Below are positions 16,543 through 25,541 of a DNA stretch of 64,000 nucleotides, in pieces. Within the stretch, counting starts at the first letter, position 1; every line of letters begins with the position of its first letter. Position numbers and translations under genes: made by a program. The notes beneath the pieces are model-generated. The model was not told where the DNA came from. It saw only the letters and a list, made by a program, of their open reading frames with translations, and ran no database searches. Source of the DNA: Streptomyces sp. ADI95-17. Its GTDB lineage: Bacteria > Actinomycetota > Actinomycetes > Streptomycetales > Streptomycetaceae. The DNA is taken from the NCBI RefSeq assembly GCF_003846175.1, contig NZ_ML123047.1, forward strand, positions 648,304 to 712,303. The letters are read 5' to 3'.

Positions 16543-17520
16543 TTAACCGTTTTGCTTAATTCGCTCCGGTTTGGGGATTGGTGGAGTGAGTGCGTCCAAT
16601 GTCCTTGATTGCACCTCGCGTTCCGTGGAGGCCGTGACGAAGGCGGAGACGTTCTCCGCGCCAACCAGCTGTTGGACGGCCCGGATTGTCTCGGAAGGGA
16701 GATCCACGCGACGCGTCGCGAGCGACGGGGGATCGGATCCGAGAGGTGTGTCCGAGGCGAGGTGATGATGCAGATGGCGGGTCGCGAACGTCCGCATCGC
16801 ACGGGCGAGTTCGGCGTCGACCGTCTGCTGGGCGAGCGGACGCAGCCTGCGCACCATGGCGGCCGCCTCGGCCGCGTCCGTGTCGGTCGGAGGCCGATGG
16901 CCGAGATAGCGGGCGAAGACGTGCTCGGTGGTGAACTCCAGGAAACGCGAGGCGATCTGCTCGACCTGGCCGCGAAGTTCCCTCAAATGCCCGGAGATTG
17001 CGCTGAGTGGTACACCAGCCGCGTGCAACTCGACTGCGACAGACAGCTCTTGGGGGCTGGGCACCAGAAACTCGTCGTCCCTTCCCGGGATCGGTTCGAG
17101 CACGCCGAGCTCCACCGCTTCGGCGACCGCCTCGTCGTCCGGAGCGCCGCCGAACTTTCGGATCAGCTCGTCCAGGGTGATCCGGTCGGCCTGTTCGTCC
17201 GTCCAGGGGCCGTGCACCTCGGCCACGAGCCCGAGCACCCCGCCCAGCCCGCGGCCGGTGTCCCAGGCGTCCAGGAGCTCCTTGATGCTGGCCAGTGTGT
17301 ATCCGCGGTCCAGCAGATCGGCGATCTGCCGGAGCCGGGCGAGATGGGTGTCCCGGTACACATTGGCCCGGCCGCGCCGCTCCGGTGTCGGCAGCAGACC
17401 GCGGTCCTGGTAGGCGCGGATCGTGCGGACCGTGGCCCCGCTCGCGTGCGCCAGGTCCTCGATCCGGTACTCGGCGGCGGCCTTCCGGTCCGCCGCCGGT
17501 GACTGCCCGGGGCCGCTCAC
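16543..17520 (-). CDS. MerR-family transcriptional regulator
   Basis: 325 aa from GTG 17520, which overlaps the stop of the upstream gene (GTGA). The N-terminal winged helix is clear: YRIEDLAHASGATVRTIRAYQDRGLL, RRGRANVYRDTHLARLRQI, GYTLASIKELLDAW. The long effector part (residues ~110-325) is helical and has no Cys metal-binding pattern, so it probably senses an organic ligand. It is the last gene of a three-gene operon with the hydrolase-SDR and M24 genes, and presumably controls them. Confidence 0.92.
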   Translation of the reverse strand: MSGPGQSPAADRKAAAEYRIEDLAHASGATVRTIRAYQDRGLLPTPERRGRANVYRDTHLARLRQIADLLDRGYTLASIKELLDAWDTGRGLGGVLGLVAEVHGPWTDEQADRITLDELIRKFGGAPDDEAVAEAVELGVLEPIPGRDDEFLVPSPQELSVAVELHAAGVPLSAISGHLRELRGQVEQIASRFLEFTTEHVFARYLGHRPPTDTDAAEAAAMVRRLRPLAQQTVDAELARAMRTFATRHLHHHLASDTPLGSDPPSLATRRVDLPSETIRAVQQLVGAENVSAFVTASTEREVQSRTLDALTPPIPKPERIKQNG

Positions 17521-19298
17521 AGCGGCGGCTTCAGCCGGGCGATCCCGCGCAGCGCGCCGGGGCTGAACCGGGACAGGAAGCGGGCGCCGCGGGCCTCCGG
17601 GGTCACCGGCACGACGGCCTGGTTGCGCACCACCGCCTTCAGGATCGCGTCGGCCACCCGCTCCGGCGGGTAGTTGCGGAGCCCGTACAGCCGGCTGGTC
17701 CGCTTGCGCAGGCGCTTCTCCTCCGCGGCGTCGGCCCCGGCGAAGTGCGTCGTCGCGGTGATGTTCGTGTTGACGATGCCGGGGCAGATGGCGCTGACCC
17801 CGATCGACCGATCGGCGAGCTCGGCCCGCAGGCATTCGCTGAGCATCAGCACGGCCGCCTTGGAGGTGCTGTACGCGGGCAGCGCCCGGGACGGCTGATA
17901 GGCGGCGGCGGAGGCCGTGTTGACGATGTGGCCGCCCTGGCCGCGCTCGGCCATCTGCCTGCCGAAGAACCGGCAGCCGTGGATGACGCCCCACAGATTG
18001 ACGTCGAGGACGTTCTTCCAGTCCTCGCTCGTGGTGTCCAGGAAGGAGCCGGAGAGGCCGATCCCGGCGTTGTTGACCAGGACGTCGACGATTCCGTACT
18101 CGGCGGCGACCTTCTCGGCGAGCTTCTCCATCGCCTGCTCGTCGCTGACGTCGACCTCTTCGCCCCAGGCGGCCGGAGCTCCTATGAGCCGGGCCATCTC
18201 GGCCGTCCTGGCCGCGCCCTCCGCGTCCCGGTCCACGGCCACCACCCGGGCGCCCGCCTCGGCGAACGCGAAGGCGGTGGCCCGGCCGATGCCGCCGGCC
18301 GCGCCCGTCACGAGAACCAGCCGGCCGCCGAACCTGTCCGCGTACGCCCCGGTCGGCGCGGTGTCCTGCATCGGACGGCCGTCTTCCTCGGCGGCCTCGT
18401 TGGCGGCGACGAACTCACTGATCCAGGAGGCGAGCTGGTCCGGCCTGGTGCGCGGCACCCAGTGCTTGCCGTCGAGAGTGCGGCGTACCAACTGCGGCGC
18501 CCACAGCTCAAGTTGGTCGTAAAGCTTCTCCGAGAGGAAGATGTCGCCGGTCGGGGTGATCAGCTGGACCGGCACATGGGCGTAGGCGTCCGTGCGCGGC
18601 CGGCTCAGCCGGGCGCGGACGTTGTCGCGGTAGAGCCAGGCGCCGTGCGCCGCGTCGTCGGGCAGCGAGGACGTCGGGTAGTCGCCCGCCGGGACCTTCT
18701 CCAGCCGTTCGAGCATCCGCGGCCACCGCTTGCCGAGCGGGCCGCGCCAGGCCAGCTCCGGCAGGACCGGCGTATGCAGCATGTAGACGTACCAGGACTT
18801 GGCGCCCTGGCCGAGCAGCTGGCCGACCCGGCGCGGGGTGGGCCGGGCCATCCGCTGCTTGATCCAGTGCCCGAAGTGGTCCAGGGAAGGGCCGGACATC
18901 GAGGTGAACGAGGCGATCCGGCCCTCGGTCCGCTTGACCGTGGCGAACTCCCAGGCCTGGACCGACCCCCAGTCGTGCCCGACCAGATGCACCGGCCGGT
19001 CGGGGCTCACCGCATCGGCGACGGCCAGGAAGTCGTCGGTGAGCTTCTCCAGGGTGAAGCCGCCGCGCAGCGGCATCGGGGCCGTGGACCGGCCGTGCCC
19101 GCGCACGTCGTACAGCACGACATGCCACTGGTCGGCCAGCTGCTTCGCCACCTCCGTCCAGACTTCCTTGCTGTCCGGATAGCCGTGCACCAGGACGACC
19201 GTGGGCCGCTCCTCGTCGCCCAACTCGGCGACGCACAGCTCGATTCCGCCCGTACGCACCCGGCGCTCGCGCGCTCCCGGCAGGTCTCGCAGACTCAT
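17517..19298 (-). CDS. Alpha/beta hydrolase - short-chain dehydrogenase fusion protein
   Basis: 593 aa from ATG 19298 (ATGA overlap with the M24 gene). Residues ~1-290 are an alpha/beta hydrolase of the epoxide-hydrolase branch: VVLVHGYPDSKEVW and nucleophile elbow VGHDWGS with Asp as nucleophile. Residues ~315-593 are a classical SDR: LVTGAAGGIGRA (NAD(P) site), NNAG, catalytic Ser in NTASAAAYQ region and YSTSK (YxxxK). The C-terminal SDR tail is basic. The fusion suggests sequential hydrolysis and oxidation or reduction of one lipid-like substrate. Confidence 0.9.
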   Translation of the reverse strand: MSLRDLPGARERRVRTGGIELCVAELGDEERPTVVLVHGYPDSKEVWTEVAKQLADQWHVVLYDVRGHGRSTAPMPLRGGFTLEKLTDDFLAVADAVSPDRPVHLVGHDWGSVQAWEFATVKRTEGRIASFTSMSGPSLDHFGHWIKQRMARPTPRRVGQLLGQGAKSWYVYMLHTPVLPELAWRGPLGKRWPRMLERLEKVPAGDYPTSSLPDDAAHGAWLYRDNVRARLSRPRTDAYAHVPVQLITPTGDIFLSEKLYDQLELWAPQLVRRTLDGKHWVPRTRPDQLASWISEFVAANEAAEEDGRPMQDTAPTGAYADRFGGRLVLVTGAAGGIGRATAFAFAEAGARVVAVDRDAEGAARTAEMARLIGAPAAWGEEVDVSDEQAMEKLAEKVAAEYGIVDVLVNNAGIGLSGSFLDTTSEDWKNVLDVNLWGVIHGCRFFGRQMAERGQGGHIVNTASAAAYQPSRALPAYSTSKAAVLMLSECLRAELADRSIGVSAICPGIVNTNITATTHFAGADAAEEKRLRKRTSRLYGLRNYPPERVADAILKAVVRNQAVVPVTPEARGARFLSRFSPGALRGIARLKPPL

Positions 19299-20146
19299 GC
19301 CGCCACCCTTTCCTCGGCCCAGCGCCGCACATGCGGCAGATCGTCGTCCAGCCAGAAGGCGCTCTGCTCGGGGTCCTTGGAGTCGGTGACCACCAGGATC
19401 TCCTCGAACTTGGCGCCCGTACCGCGGAATCCGAGATGGGGCTCCACCGCCCACAGACCCGGCTGCGGGGGATGGTCGGAGAAGCTGTACGGACTCCACA
19501 GCGGCGACCAGCCGTCCCGGTGCCCGTGCAGCGCATCGCTCATCAGCCCCTTGATGGACTGGGTGCCGAAGCCGAACACCTGCGGGGACCAGCGGCGCTC
19601 GGCGACGCGGTCGACCTTGTGGGCAATGACGCCGAAGGGGTAGGCGCGATGCCGGTTGGCGTACCCCTGCTTGATCATCAGGCGTTCGACGTTCTCGTAT
19701 ATCTCCCGCAGTGAGCGCCGCTCGCGCACCTCGCGCAGTATCAGCTCGCGGTGGGCCTCCAGATCGGCCAGCAGCTTGTCGTGCAGGGGGTTGAGCCCGA
19801 GACAGCCGGAGTAGCCGATGTCGGCCGTGAAGCCCTTGTACACCGGGGCCAGGTCGAGGATGAAGGGCATTCCCGGCTCCAGCTTCCGGTTGGTCGGGAA
19901 GAACTGGAGGGGCACCTTGAAGCCGGCGAACGCCGTGCGGTCCCCGAACCAGGCGAAGGGGAGGTGGAACCAGTCCCGCACCCCGCGCTCACGCAGCCAG
20001 TCGCGCTGCATGCGGGCAGCCTCGCGCTCGGTCATGCCCGGCTTGAGCCCGCCCGCGACCGCCTCCGCGCAGGCGTACGCAAGGCTCTGGACTTCTCTGA
20101 ACCCCCGCAGCTCCGGGGCGTTTTCGTCCTTCACTGCCGAGTTCAT
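19295..20146 (-). CDS. M24-family metallopeptidase-like protein
   Basis: 283 aa from ATG 20146. It has the pita-bread fold of Xaa-Pro aminopeptidase/creatinase enzymes with all five metal-ligand positions apparent: Asp pair in FILDLAPVYKGFTADIGYSG, His in AYPFGVIAHKV, Glu in WAVEPHLGF and Glu in FEEILVV. The creatinase-type N-terminal domain is absent. It leads the operon with the hydrolase-SDR and MerR genes. Substrate unknown; proline-peptide or creatine-like hydrolysis is possible. Confidence 0.85.
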   Translation of the reverse strand: MNSAVKDENAPELRGFREVQSLAYACAEAVAGGLKPGMTEREAARMQRDWLRERGVRDWFHLPFAWFGDRTAFAGFKVPLQFFPTNRKLEPGMPFILDLAPVYKGFTADIGYSGCLGLNPLHDKLLADLEAHRELILREVRERRSLREIYENVERLMIKQGYANRHRAYPFGVIAHKVDRVAERRWSPQVFGFGTQSIKGLMSDALHGHRDGWSPLWSPYSFSDHPPQPGLWAVEPHLGFRGTGAKFEEILVVTDSKDPEQSAFWLDDDLPHVRRWAEERVAA

Positions 20147-20245
20147 GCCACCGTCCGTTCCCTGCCGTGTGCGGTACGTGCCCGTAACGTGACACTGATG
20201 AATGTGACAATGTCCGGCGACTACGTCAAGGGGTGTGCGGAGACC

Positions 20246-20308
20246 TGTGGACAACTCGGCCGCGCCACCCCTCCGGCCACCCGCCGCGCCACCCCTCCGG
20301 CCACCCGC
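20246..20308. repeat. DnaA box and tandem 24-bp duplication upstream of ABC operon
   Basis: TGTGGACAA at 20246-20254 is a consensus DnaA box on the minus strand. A perfect tandem duplication follows: 20261-20284 and 20285-20308 (CGCGCCACCCCTCCGG then CCACCCGC). A third, degenerate half-unit comes next. The remaining divergent region 20147-20435 shows nothing else clear, apart from two TGTCAC elements at 20188-20212 (minus strand) that could be an operator for the M24 operon. Confidence 0.55.
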
Positions 20309-20435
20309 CGGGCCACCCCCGACCGGCTCCTCATCCTTCGCGGTGGCCCCCTACGGGTCCGTACATCTGGAGTCGGAGGCCGATCCAGCCGCCAGGGCTG
20401 ACGACTGATGTGGCCCGCGCCACTACCTTCGGACT

Positions 20436-21470
20436 GTGACTGTGATCGCGACCGAAAGCCTGAGCAAGCGGTTCCCCCGGGTGACCGCGCTTGACCGGCT
20501 CTCCTTGGACATCGGCCCCGGTGTGACCGGCCTGGTGGGTTCCAACGGAGCCGGCAAGTCCACATTGATCAAGATCCTGCTGGGTCTGTCCCCCGCCACC
20601 GAAGGCCGGGCCGCGGTGCTCGGGCTCGACGTCGCCACCAGTGGCGCCGCCATCCGGGAACGGGTCGGCTACATGCCCGAGCACGACTGCCTGCCACCGG
20701 ACGTCTCGGCCACCGAGTTCGTCGTCCACATGGCGCGCATGTCCGGACTGCCGCCGACGGCGGCGCGCGAACGCACCGCCGATACGCTGCGGCACGTGGG
20801 CCTTTACGAGGAGCGCTACCGGCCCATCGGCGGCTACTCGACCGGTATGAAGCAGCGGGTGAAGCTGGCGCAGGCGCTGGTCCACGACCCGCAGCTGGTC
20901 CTGCTCGACGAGCCGACCAACGGCCTCGACCCGGTCGGCCGCGACGAGATGCTCGGACTGATCCGCCGCGTCCACACCGACTTCGGCATCTCGGTCCTGG
21001 TCACCTCGCACCTCCTGGGCGAGCTGGAACGCACCTGCGACCACGTCGTCGTCATCGACGGCGGCACGCTGCTGCGCTCCAGCTCCACCAGCGACTTCAC
21101 CCAGACCACCGCGACCCTCGCGGTCGAGGTCACCGACAGCGACACCCACCCGGACGGCACCGACGCGCTGCGCCAGGTCCTCACCCGGGCCGGCGTGGAG
21201 TTCATCGGCCAGGACGGTCTCGACACGCAGGGACTGCCCGGCGCGGGCCACATCCTGCTGGTCGAGGCGGTCGGCGAGGAGACGTACGACATCGTGCGCG
21301 ACAGCGTCGCCGGGCTCGGACTCGGTCTCGTACGGATGGAGCAGCGGCGCCACCACATCGCCGAGGTCTTCCGTACCGAGGGGGCGCCCGAGGCCACCGG
21401 ACCCGTAGAGCAGCACGCCGTACAGCAGTCCGCCGTACAGCAGAAGGGGAGCGGTCGCGATGAGCACTGA
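20436..21470 (+). CDS. ABC transporter ATP-binding protein
   Basis: 344 aa from GTG 20436; there is no Shine-Dalgarno, so translation may be leaderless. Walker A GSNGAGKST, Q-loop region YMPEHDCLP, signature YSTGMKQRVKLAQAL, Walker B LVLLDEPTNGLD, and H-loop VTSHLLGE. The ~110-residue C-terminal extension is typical of ABC-2 export ATPases. It overlaps the permease gene by 11 bp. First gene of a four-gene operon (two ATPases, two permeases). Confidence 0.93.
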   Translation: MTVIATESLSKRFPRVTALDRLSLDIGPGVTGLVGSNGAGKSTLIKILLGLSPATEGRAAVLGLDVATSGAAIRERVGYMPEHDCLPPDVSATEFVVHMARMSGLPPTAARERTADTLRHVGLYEERYRPIGGYSTGMKQRVKLAQALVHDPQLVLLDEPTNGLDPVGRDEMLGLIRRVHTDFGISVLVTSHLLGELERTCDHVVVIDGGTLLRSSSTSDFTQTTATLAVEVTDSDTHPDGTDALRQVLTRAGVEFIGQDGLDTQGLPGAGHILLVEAVGEETYDIVRDSVAGLGLGLVRMEQRRHHIAEVFRTEGAPEATGPVEQHAVQQSAVQQKGSGRDEH

Positions 21471-22368
21471 GACCGGGACCGTGGCCGGGAGCGACACCTC
21501 CCGCATCCACAACATCGGATACCGCTCCTACGACGGCCCGCGGCTGGGCCGTGGCTATGCGCGGCGATCGCTCTACTCGCAGTCCCTGCGCGGGGCGTTC
21601 GGGCTCGGCCGTTCCGCCAAGTCCAAGGTGCTGCCGATGCTGCTCTTCGGCGTGATGTGCATGATCGCGGCGATCATCGTCGCCGTCGCCATCGCCAACC
21701 CCGCGGCGACGGCCCTGCCGATCAAGTACACCGCGTTCGCGATCTATCTCCAGGCCGTGATCGGCCTCTTCCTCGCCGCACAGGCACCGCAGTCGGTCTC
21801 CAGGGACCTGCGCTTCAAGAGCGTGCCGCTGTACTTCTCGCGGCCGATCGAACGGGTCGACTACGTCGTGGCCAAGCTTGCCGCCATGGCCTCCGCGCTC
21901 CTCATCCTCACCGGCACGCCGCTGCTCATCCTGTATGTGGGCGCGCTTCTCGGGAAGTTCGACTTCGCCGACCAGACCAAGGGATTCGGACAGGGGCTGG
22001 TCTCGGTGGCGCTGCTCTCCGTGCTCTTCTCCGCGCTGGGCCTGGTGATGGCCGCGCTGACACCGCGCCGCGGCTTCGGCGTCGCCGCGGTGATCGCCGT
22101 ACTGACCATCACCTACGGTGCGGTCTCCACGGTCCAGGCCATCGCCTGGCAGACCGGCTCCGAAGGGGCCGTCGAGTGGCTGGGCCTCTTCTCCCCCATC
22201 ACGCTGATCGGCGGCGTGCAGAGCGCGTTCCTCGGAGCCAACTCGGCCTTCCCCGGCGGGGCGGTACCGGGAACCGGGGCCGGCCTGGTCTATCTGATCG
22301 TTGTTCTCGCGCTCGTCGCCGGCTCGTACGCCGTACTGATGCGCCGCTACCGGAGGGTCGGGCTGTGA
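21460..22368 (+). CDS. ABC-2 type transporter permease
   Basis: 302 aa, ATG 21460. A cytosolic N-terminus (YRSYDGPRLGRGYARRSLYSQ) is followed by about six membrane helices (for example MLLFGVMCMIAAIIVAVAI, ALLILTGTPLLILYVGALL). A conserved SVPLYFSRPIERVDYVVAK segment between helices is typical of ABC-2 exporters. It stops in the GTGA that starts the second ATPase. Partner of the flanking ATPases at the inner membrane; substrate unknown. Confidence 0.9.
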   Translation: MSTETGTVAGSDTSRIHNIGYRSYDGPRLGRGYARRSLYSQSLRGAFGLGRSAKSKVLPMLLFGVMCMIAAIIVAVAIANPAATALPIKYTAFAIYLQAVIGLFLAAQAPQSVSRDLRFKSVPLYFSRPIERVDYVVAKLAAMASALLILTGTPLLILYVGALLGKFDFADQTKGFGQGLVSVALLSVLFSALGLVMAALTPRRGFGVAAVIAVLTITYGAVSTVQAIAWQTGSEGAVEWLGLFSPITLIGGVQSAFLGANSAFPGGAVPGTGAGLVYLIVVLALVAGSYAVLMRRYRRVGL

Positions 22369-23276
22369 CCACCATCGAGATCGACCACACCTCGCGCTGG
22401 TTCGGCAATGTGGTCGCCGTCAACGACGTGAGCATGACGGTGGGACCGGGCGTCACCGGGCTGCTCGGGCCCAATGGTGCGGGGAAGTCCACGCTGATCA
22501 ATATGATGGCCGGTTTCCTCGCCCCGTCGACGGGCACGGTCACGCTGGACGGCAGGCCGATCTGGCGGAACGAGGCCGTGTACCGGGATATCGGGATCGT
22601 GCCGGAGCGGGAAGCCATGTACGACTTCCTGACCGGCCGCGAGTTCGTCGTCGCCAACGCGGAGCTCCAGGGACTCGGCGGTGCGGAGGCGCAGCGGGCG
22701 CTGGCCACGGTCGAGATGGAGTACGCGCAGGACCGCAGGATCTCGACGTACAGCAAGGGCATGCGCCAGCGCGTGAAGATGGCGTCCGCCCTGGTCCACG
22801 AGCCCTCGGTGCTGCTGCTCGACGAGCCGTTCAACGGCATGGACCCGCGCCAGCGGATGCAGCTGATGGAACTGCTGCGACGGATGGGGGCGGAGGGCCG
22901 TACGGTGCTCTTCTCCTCCCACATCCTCGAAGAGGTCGAGCAGCTCGCCTCACACATCGAGGTGATCGTGGCCGGACGGCACGCGGCCTCCGGCGACTTC
23001 CGCAAGATCCGCCGGCTGATGACGGACCGCCCGCACCGCTATCTCGTACGGTCCAGCGACGACCGCGCCCTCGCCGCCGCGCTGATCGCCGACCCGTCGA
23101 CGGCCGGTATCGAGGTGGACCGGGGGGAGCAGGCGCTGCTCATCCAGGCGGTCGACTTCGGACGCTTCACCGAGCTGCTGCCCAAGGTCGCGCGTGAGCA
23201 CGGAATTCGTCTGCTGACCGTTTCGCCGTCCGACGAGTCCCTCGAATCGGTCTTTTCCTATCTCGTAGCGGCCTGA
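22365..23276 (+). CDS. ABC transporter ATP-binding protein
   Basis: 303 aa from GTG 22365 (4-bp overlap upstream). Walker A GPNGAGKST, signature YSKGMRQRVKMASALVHE, Walker B VLLLDEPFNGMDP, H-loop LFSSHILEE. The C-terminal domain ends SPSDESLESVFSYLV, common in ABC-2 ATPases. A long upstream extension of this frame is only a shadow of the permease. It is the second ATPase of the operon, likely paired with the permease at 23307. Confidence 0.93.
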   Translation: MTTIEIDHTSRWFGNVVAVNDVSMTVGPGVTGLLGPNGAGKSTLINMMAGFLAPSTGTVTLDGRPIWRNEAVYRDIGIVPEREAMYDFLTGREFVVANAELQGLGGAEAQRALATVEMEYAQDRRISTYSKGMRQRVKMASALVHEPSVLLLDEPFNGMDPRQRMQLMELLRRMGAEGRTVLFSSHILEEVEQLASHIEVIVAGRHAASGDFRKIRRLMTDRPHRYLVRSSDDRALAAALIADPSTAGIEVDRGEQALLIQAVDFGRFTELLPKVAREHGIRLLTVSPSDESLESVFSYLVAA

Positions 23277-23306
23277 GTAGTGGCCTGAAAGGAGCTGTGA
23301 ATCGTC

Positions 23307-24026
23307 ATGTACGACCCCACAGTAGCCCGGCTCACCTACCGGGCCCTGCTCGGCCGGCGCCGGGCCGCCATCCTGTTCGTCCTGCCGGTACTGCTGGTGG
23401 TCATCGCCGTCGCGGTGAGGACGTTCGCCGGGTCCGATGACCAGGTGGCCTCGGACGTGCTGAGCGGTTTCGCCATCGCCACGATGGTGCCGCTGATCGG
23501 TGTGATCGCCGGAACCGGGGCCATCGGTCCCGAGATCGACGACGGATCCATCGTCTACCTGCTGTCCAAGCCGGTGAAGCGTCCGACGATCATCTTCACC
23601 AAGCTGATCGTGGCCATCGCCGTGACGATGGTCTTCTCCGCGCTGCCCACGCTGATCGCGGGCCTGATCCTCAACGGCAACGGCCAGCAGATCGCGGTGG
23701 CCTACACCATCGCGGCACTGGTCGCCTCGATCGCGTACAGCGCGCTCTTCCTGCTGCTGGGCACCGTCAGCCGGCACGCGGTCGTCTTCGGCCTCGTCTA
23801 CGCGCTGGTGTGGGAGGCCCTGTTCGGCTCGCTGGTACCGGGGGCGCGCACGCTCAGCGTCCAGCAGTGGTCCCTCGCGGTCGCCGAGAAGGTCGGCGGC
23901 TCGGGCGCGATCACCTCCGACGTCGGACTGACGACCGCGACGGTCCTGCTGGCGGCAGTCACCGTGGTGGCCACCTGGTACGCGGGCCAGAAGCTGCGCA
24001 CGCTGAAGTTGGCCGGCGAGGAGTGA
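23307..24026 (+). CDS. ABC-2 type transporter permease
   Basis: 239 aa, ATG 23307 with GAAAGGAG upstream. Six hydrophobic helices, beginning RRAAILFVLPVLLVVIAVAV, with the conserved EIDDGSIVYLLSKPVKRPTI loop after helix 2. Last gene of the ABC operon; a hairpin terminator follows at 24043-24075. Confidence 0.9.
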   Translation: MYDPTVARLTYRALLGRRRAAILFVLPVLLVVIAVAVRTFAGSDDQVASDVLSGFAIATMVPLIGVIAGTGAIGPEIDDGSIVYLLSKPVKRPTIIFTKLIVAIAVTMVFSALPTLIAGLILNGNGQQIAVAYTIAALVASIAYSALFLLLGTVSRHAVVFGLVYALVWEALFGSLVPGARTLSVQQWSLAVAEKVGGSGAITSDVGLTTATVLLAAVTVVATWYAGQKLRTLKLAGEE

Positions 24027-24042
24027 CTCGCCCTGCCCGCCC

Positions 24043-24075
24043 CGTCAACCCTCGCCTTCCGGGCGGGGGTTGACG
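24043..24075 (+). terminator. Hairpin terminator after the ABC operon
   Basis: CGTCAACCC (24043-24051) pairs with GGGTTGACG (24067-24075) around a GC-rich loop, 17 bp after the last permease stop. No long T-run, as is usual in Streptomyces. Confidence 0.65.
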
Positions 24076-24096
24076 CATTTCGGACAGTAGTACGCG

Positions 24097-24110
24097 TAAC
24101 CGTACGGTTA
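24097..24110. promoter_or_regulatory. Perfect 14-bp palindrome, possible operator
   Basis: TAACCGTACGGTTA in the 24027-24320 intergenic region, upstream of the 24321 gene. It is AT-richer than its surroundings and could bind a dimeric repressor. The rest of this intergenic stretch shows no gene. Confidence 0.4.
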
Positions 24111-24320
24111 TCGGTTCGTTGGGCAGGCTGCGTGGAGGCAACTGGAATCCGTGGCGTCGTGGCTTTCGTGAAAAGGGATTGCCGATGCCGGCGAGGCAGA
24201 GCCCGCCGGGTCGGTCATTGAATGAGTGGCAACCGTGAGCGTCCTCCGCCCTCAGGCCCGGGACAGGGCTGCCCGCCGGCGGTTTCACGAACCGCCGTTC
24301 CACGACCGGAAGGCATGCCC

Positions 24321-25019
24321 ATGCCCACAGAAGTCGCCCTGCTCGAATCGCGTGCGCTGCGCGTGGAGCAGATGGAGCGCGTCGATGTCCTCGACAAGGT
24401 CAAGAGCCTTGTCATGCTCCCGGACGGAATTCACCTTCGCGCAGAGGATGTGGCTCGGTACTTCGAAGTATCCACAACCTCCGTCAGAAGGCTCACCGAC
24501 CGCCATCAGGACGAGCTGATGGAGAACGGGATGCGTGTGCTGCGCGGTGCTGACCTGCGCTCCTTCCATAGCGACATGATGTCGCTATGGGCTGGGGAGG
24601 TACCGGAAAGTTATCCACAGGCAGCGACCCAGCTCAGGGTCTACACCCGCAGGACCGTACTCAACGTGGCGATGCTTCTTCGCGACAGCGACATCGCCCG
24701 CTGCGTCCGTACCTACCTGCTCGACGCCGAGCAGGATCTGCGGGCCGGCTACGCCTCGCTCGAACACCGCGTCACCCGGGTGGAGAGCTGCCTGGCCGGA
24801 GTCGGCAGTGCGCTCCAGGAGCTCGGGCCCGTCCTCAACCGGATGGCGCACCGGCTCGACAGTCTCGACCGGCGGCTGGACGTCACCCATCAGGTCGTCG
24901 GCGCCATGAGCGTGCGGCTGGGCCATATGTCCGAGGACGTCGTCCGTATCGACGGCAGGATGGATGAACTCGCCCGCAACCTGAAGGATCTGAGCCGCCG
25001 TAACAACAAGCAGCGCTGA
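24321..25019 (+). CDS. Putative DNA-binding protein, HTH plus coiled coil
   Basis: 232 aa from ATG 24321, seven bases after GGAAGG (the ATG six bases earlier is too close). The N-terminal ~90 residues hold a helix-turn-helix-like segment (IHLRAEDVARYFEVSTTSVRR) followed by GMRVLRGADLRSF. The C-terminal ~100 residues form amphipathic heptads (LEHRVTRVESCLAGVGSALQ, RLDSLDRRLDVTHQVVGAM) and a basic tail NNKQR. The gene body contains one consensus DnaA box (24611-24619). Conserved Streptomyces-type protein of unknown function. Confidence 0.75.
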   Translation: MPTEVALLESRALRVEQMERVDVLDKVKSLVMLPDGIHLRAEDVARYFEVSTTSVRRLTDRHQDELMENGMRVLRGADLRSFHSDMMSLWAGEVPESYPQAATQLRVYTRRTVLNVAMLLRDSDIARCVRTYLLDAEQDLRAGYASLEHRVTRVESCLAGVGSALQELGPVLNRMAHRLDSLDRRLDVTHQVVGAMSVRLGHMSEDVVRIDGRMDELARNLKDLSRRNNKQR

Positions 25020-25121
25020 TCCGGAAGGAGTTCGCGGCCCCTCGGCCCGCCCGGAAAACGGATGGCGCCGAAGGGCCGTTCCCGGCACAGTGGTTGGCAC
25101 GGCACGCGCCGAAACACGCGT

Positions 25122-25159
25122 CGCAGGCCGAAACGCACGGCGCAGGCCGAAACGCGCGG
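25122..25159. repeat. Tandem 19-bp repeat
   Basis: CGCAGGCCGAAACGCACGG (25122-25140) and CGCAGGCCGAAACGCGCGG (25141-25159), with degenerate half-units on both sides (from about 25105 to 25170). The 331-bp gap 25020-25350 holds no gene that I can support. Confidence 0.6.
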
Positions 25160-25350
25160 CACACGCCGACACCTGCACCCCAGGCCGGGAGAGGAGCGCG
25201 ACGATGACCGAGAGTCCGAGTCCGTCGAGTTCCCCGCAGGGCGGACCCCGGCCGGCACCGGAGTAGTCACTCACCGACGACTCCGCGAGGTGAGGCTCGG
25301 GACGAACGCCCGGGGCGGCACCGTTCGCGCATCGCGCCGGCCGCCCTCCC

Positions 25351-25438
<88 letters not shown>

Positions 25439-25541
25439 CAGCAGAGCCGGCAGGACCCACGTGCCGGTGAAGCACGCGTGGGCCGGGAGCAGTTGCTCCC
25501 GGCCCACGCTCGCCGTTCTCTGTCCTGGTTCCTACGCGTTC

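Noticed and set aside
17295..19643. Plus-strand frame of 782 codons opposite the hydrolase-SDR gene
   Set aside because: Antisense shadow; the minus strand has clear GHDWG and YxxxK motifs.
20261..20308. CRISPR array
   Set aside because: The 24-bp units are directly adjacent without spacers and there are only two; no cas genes.
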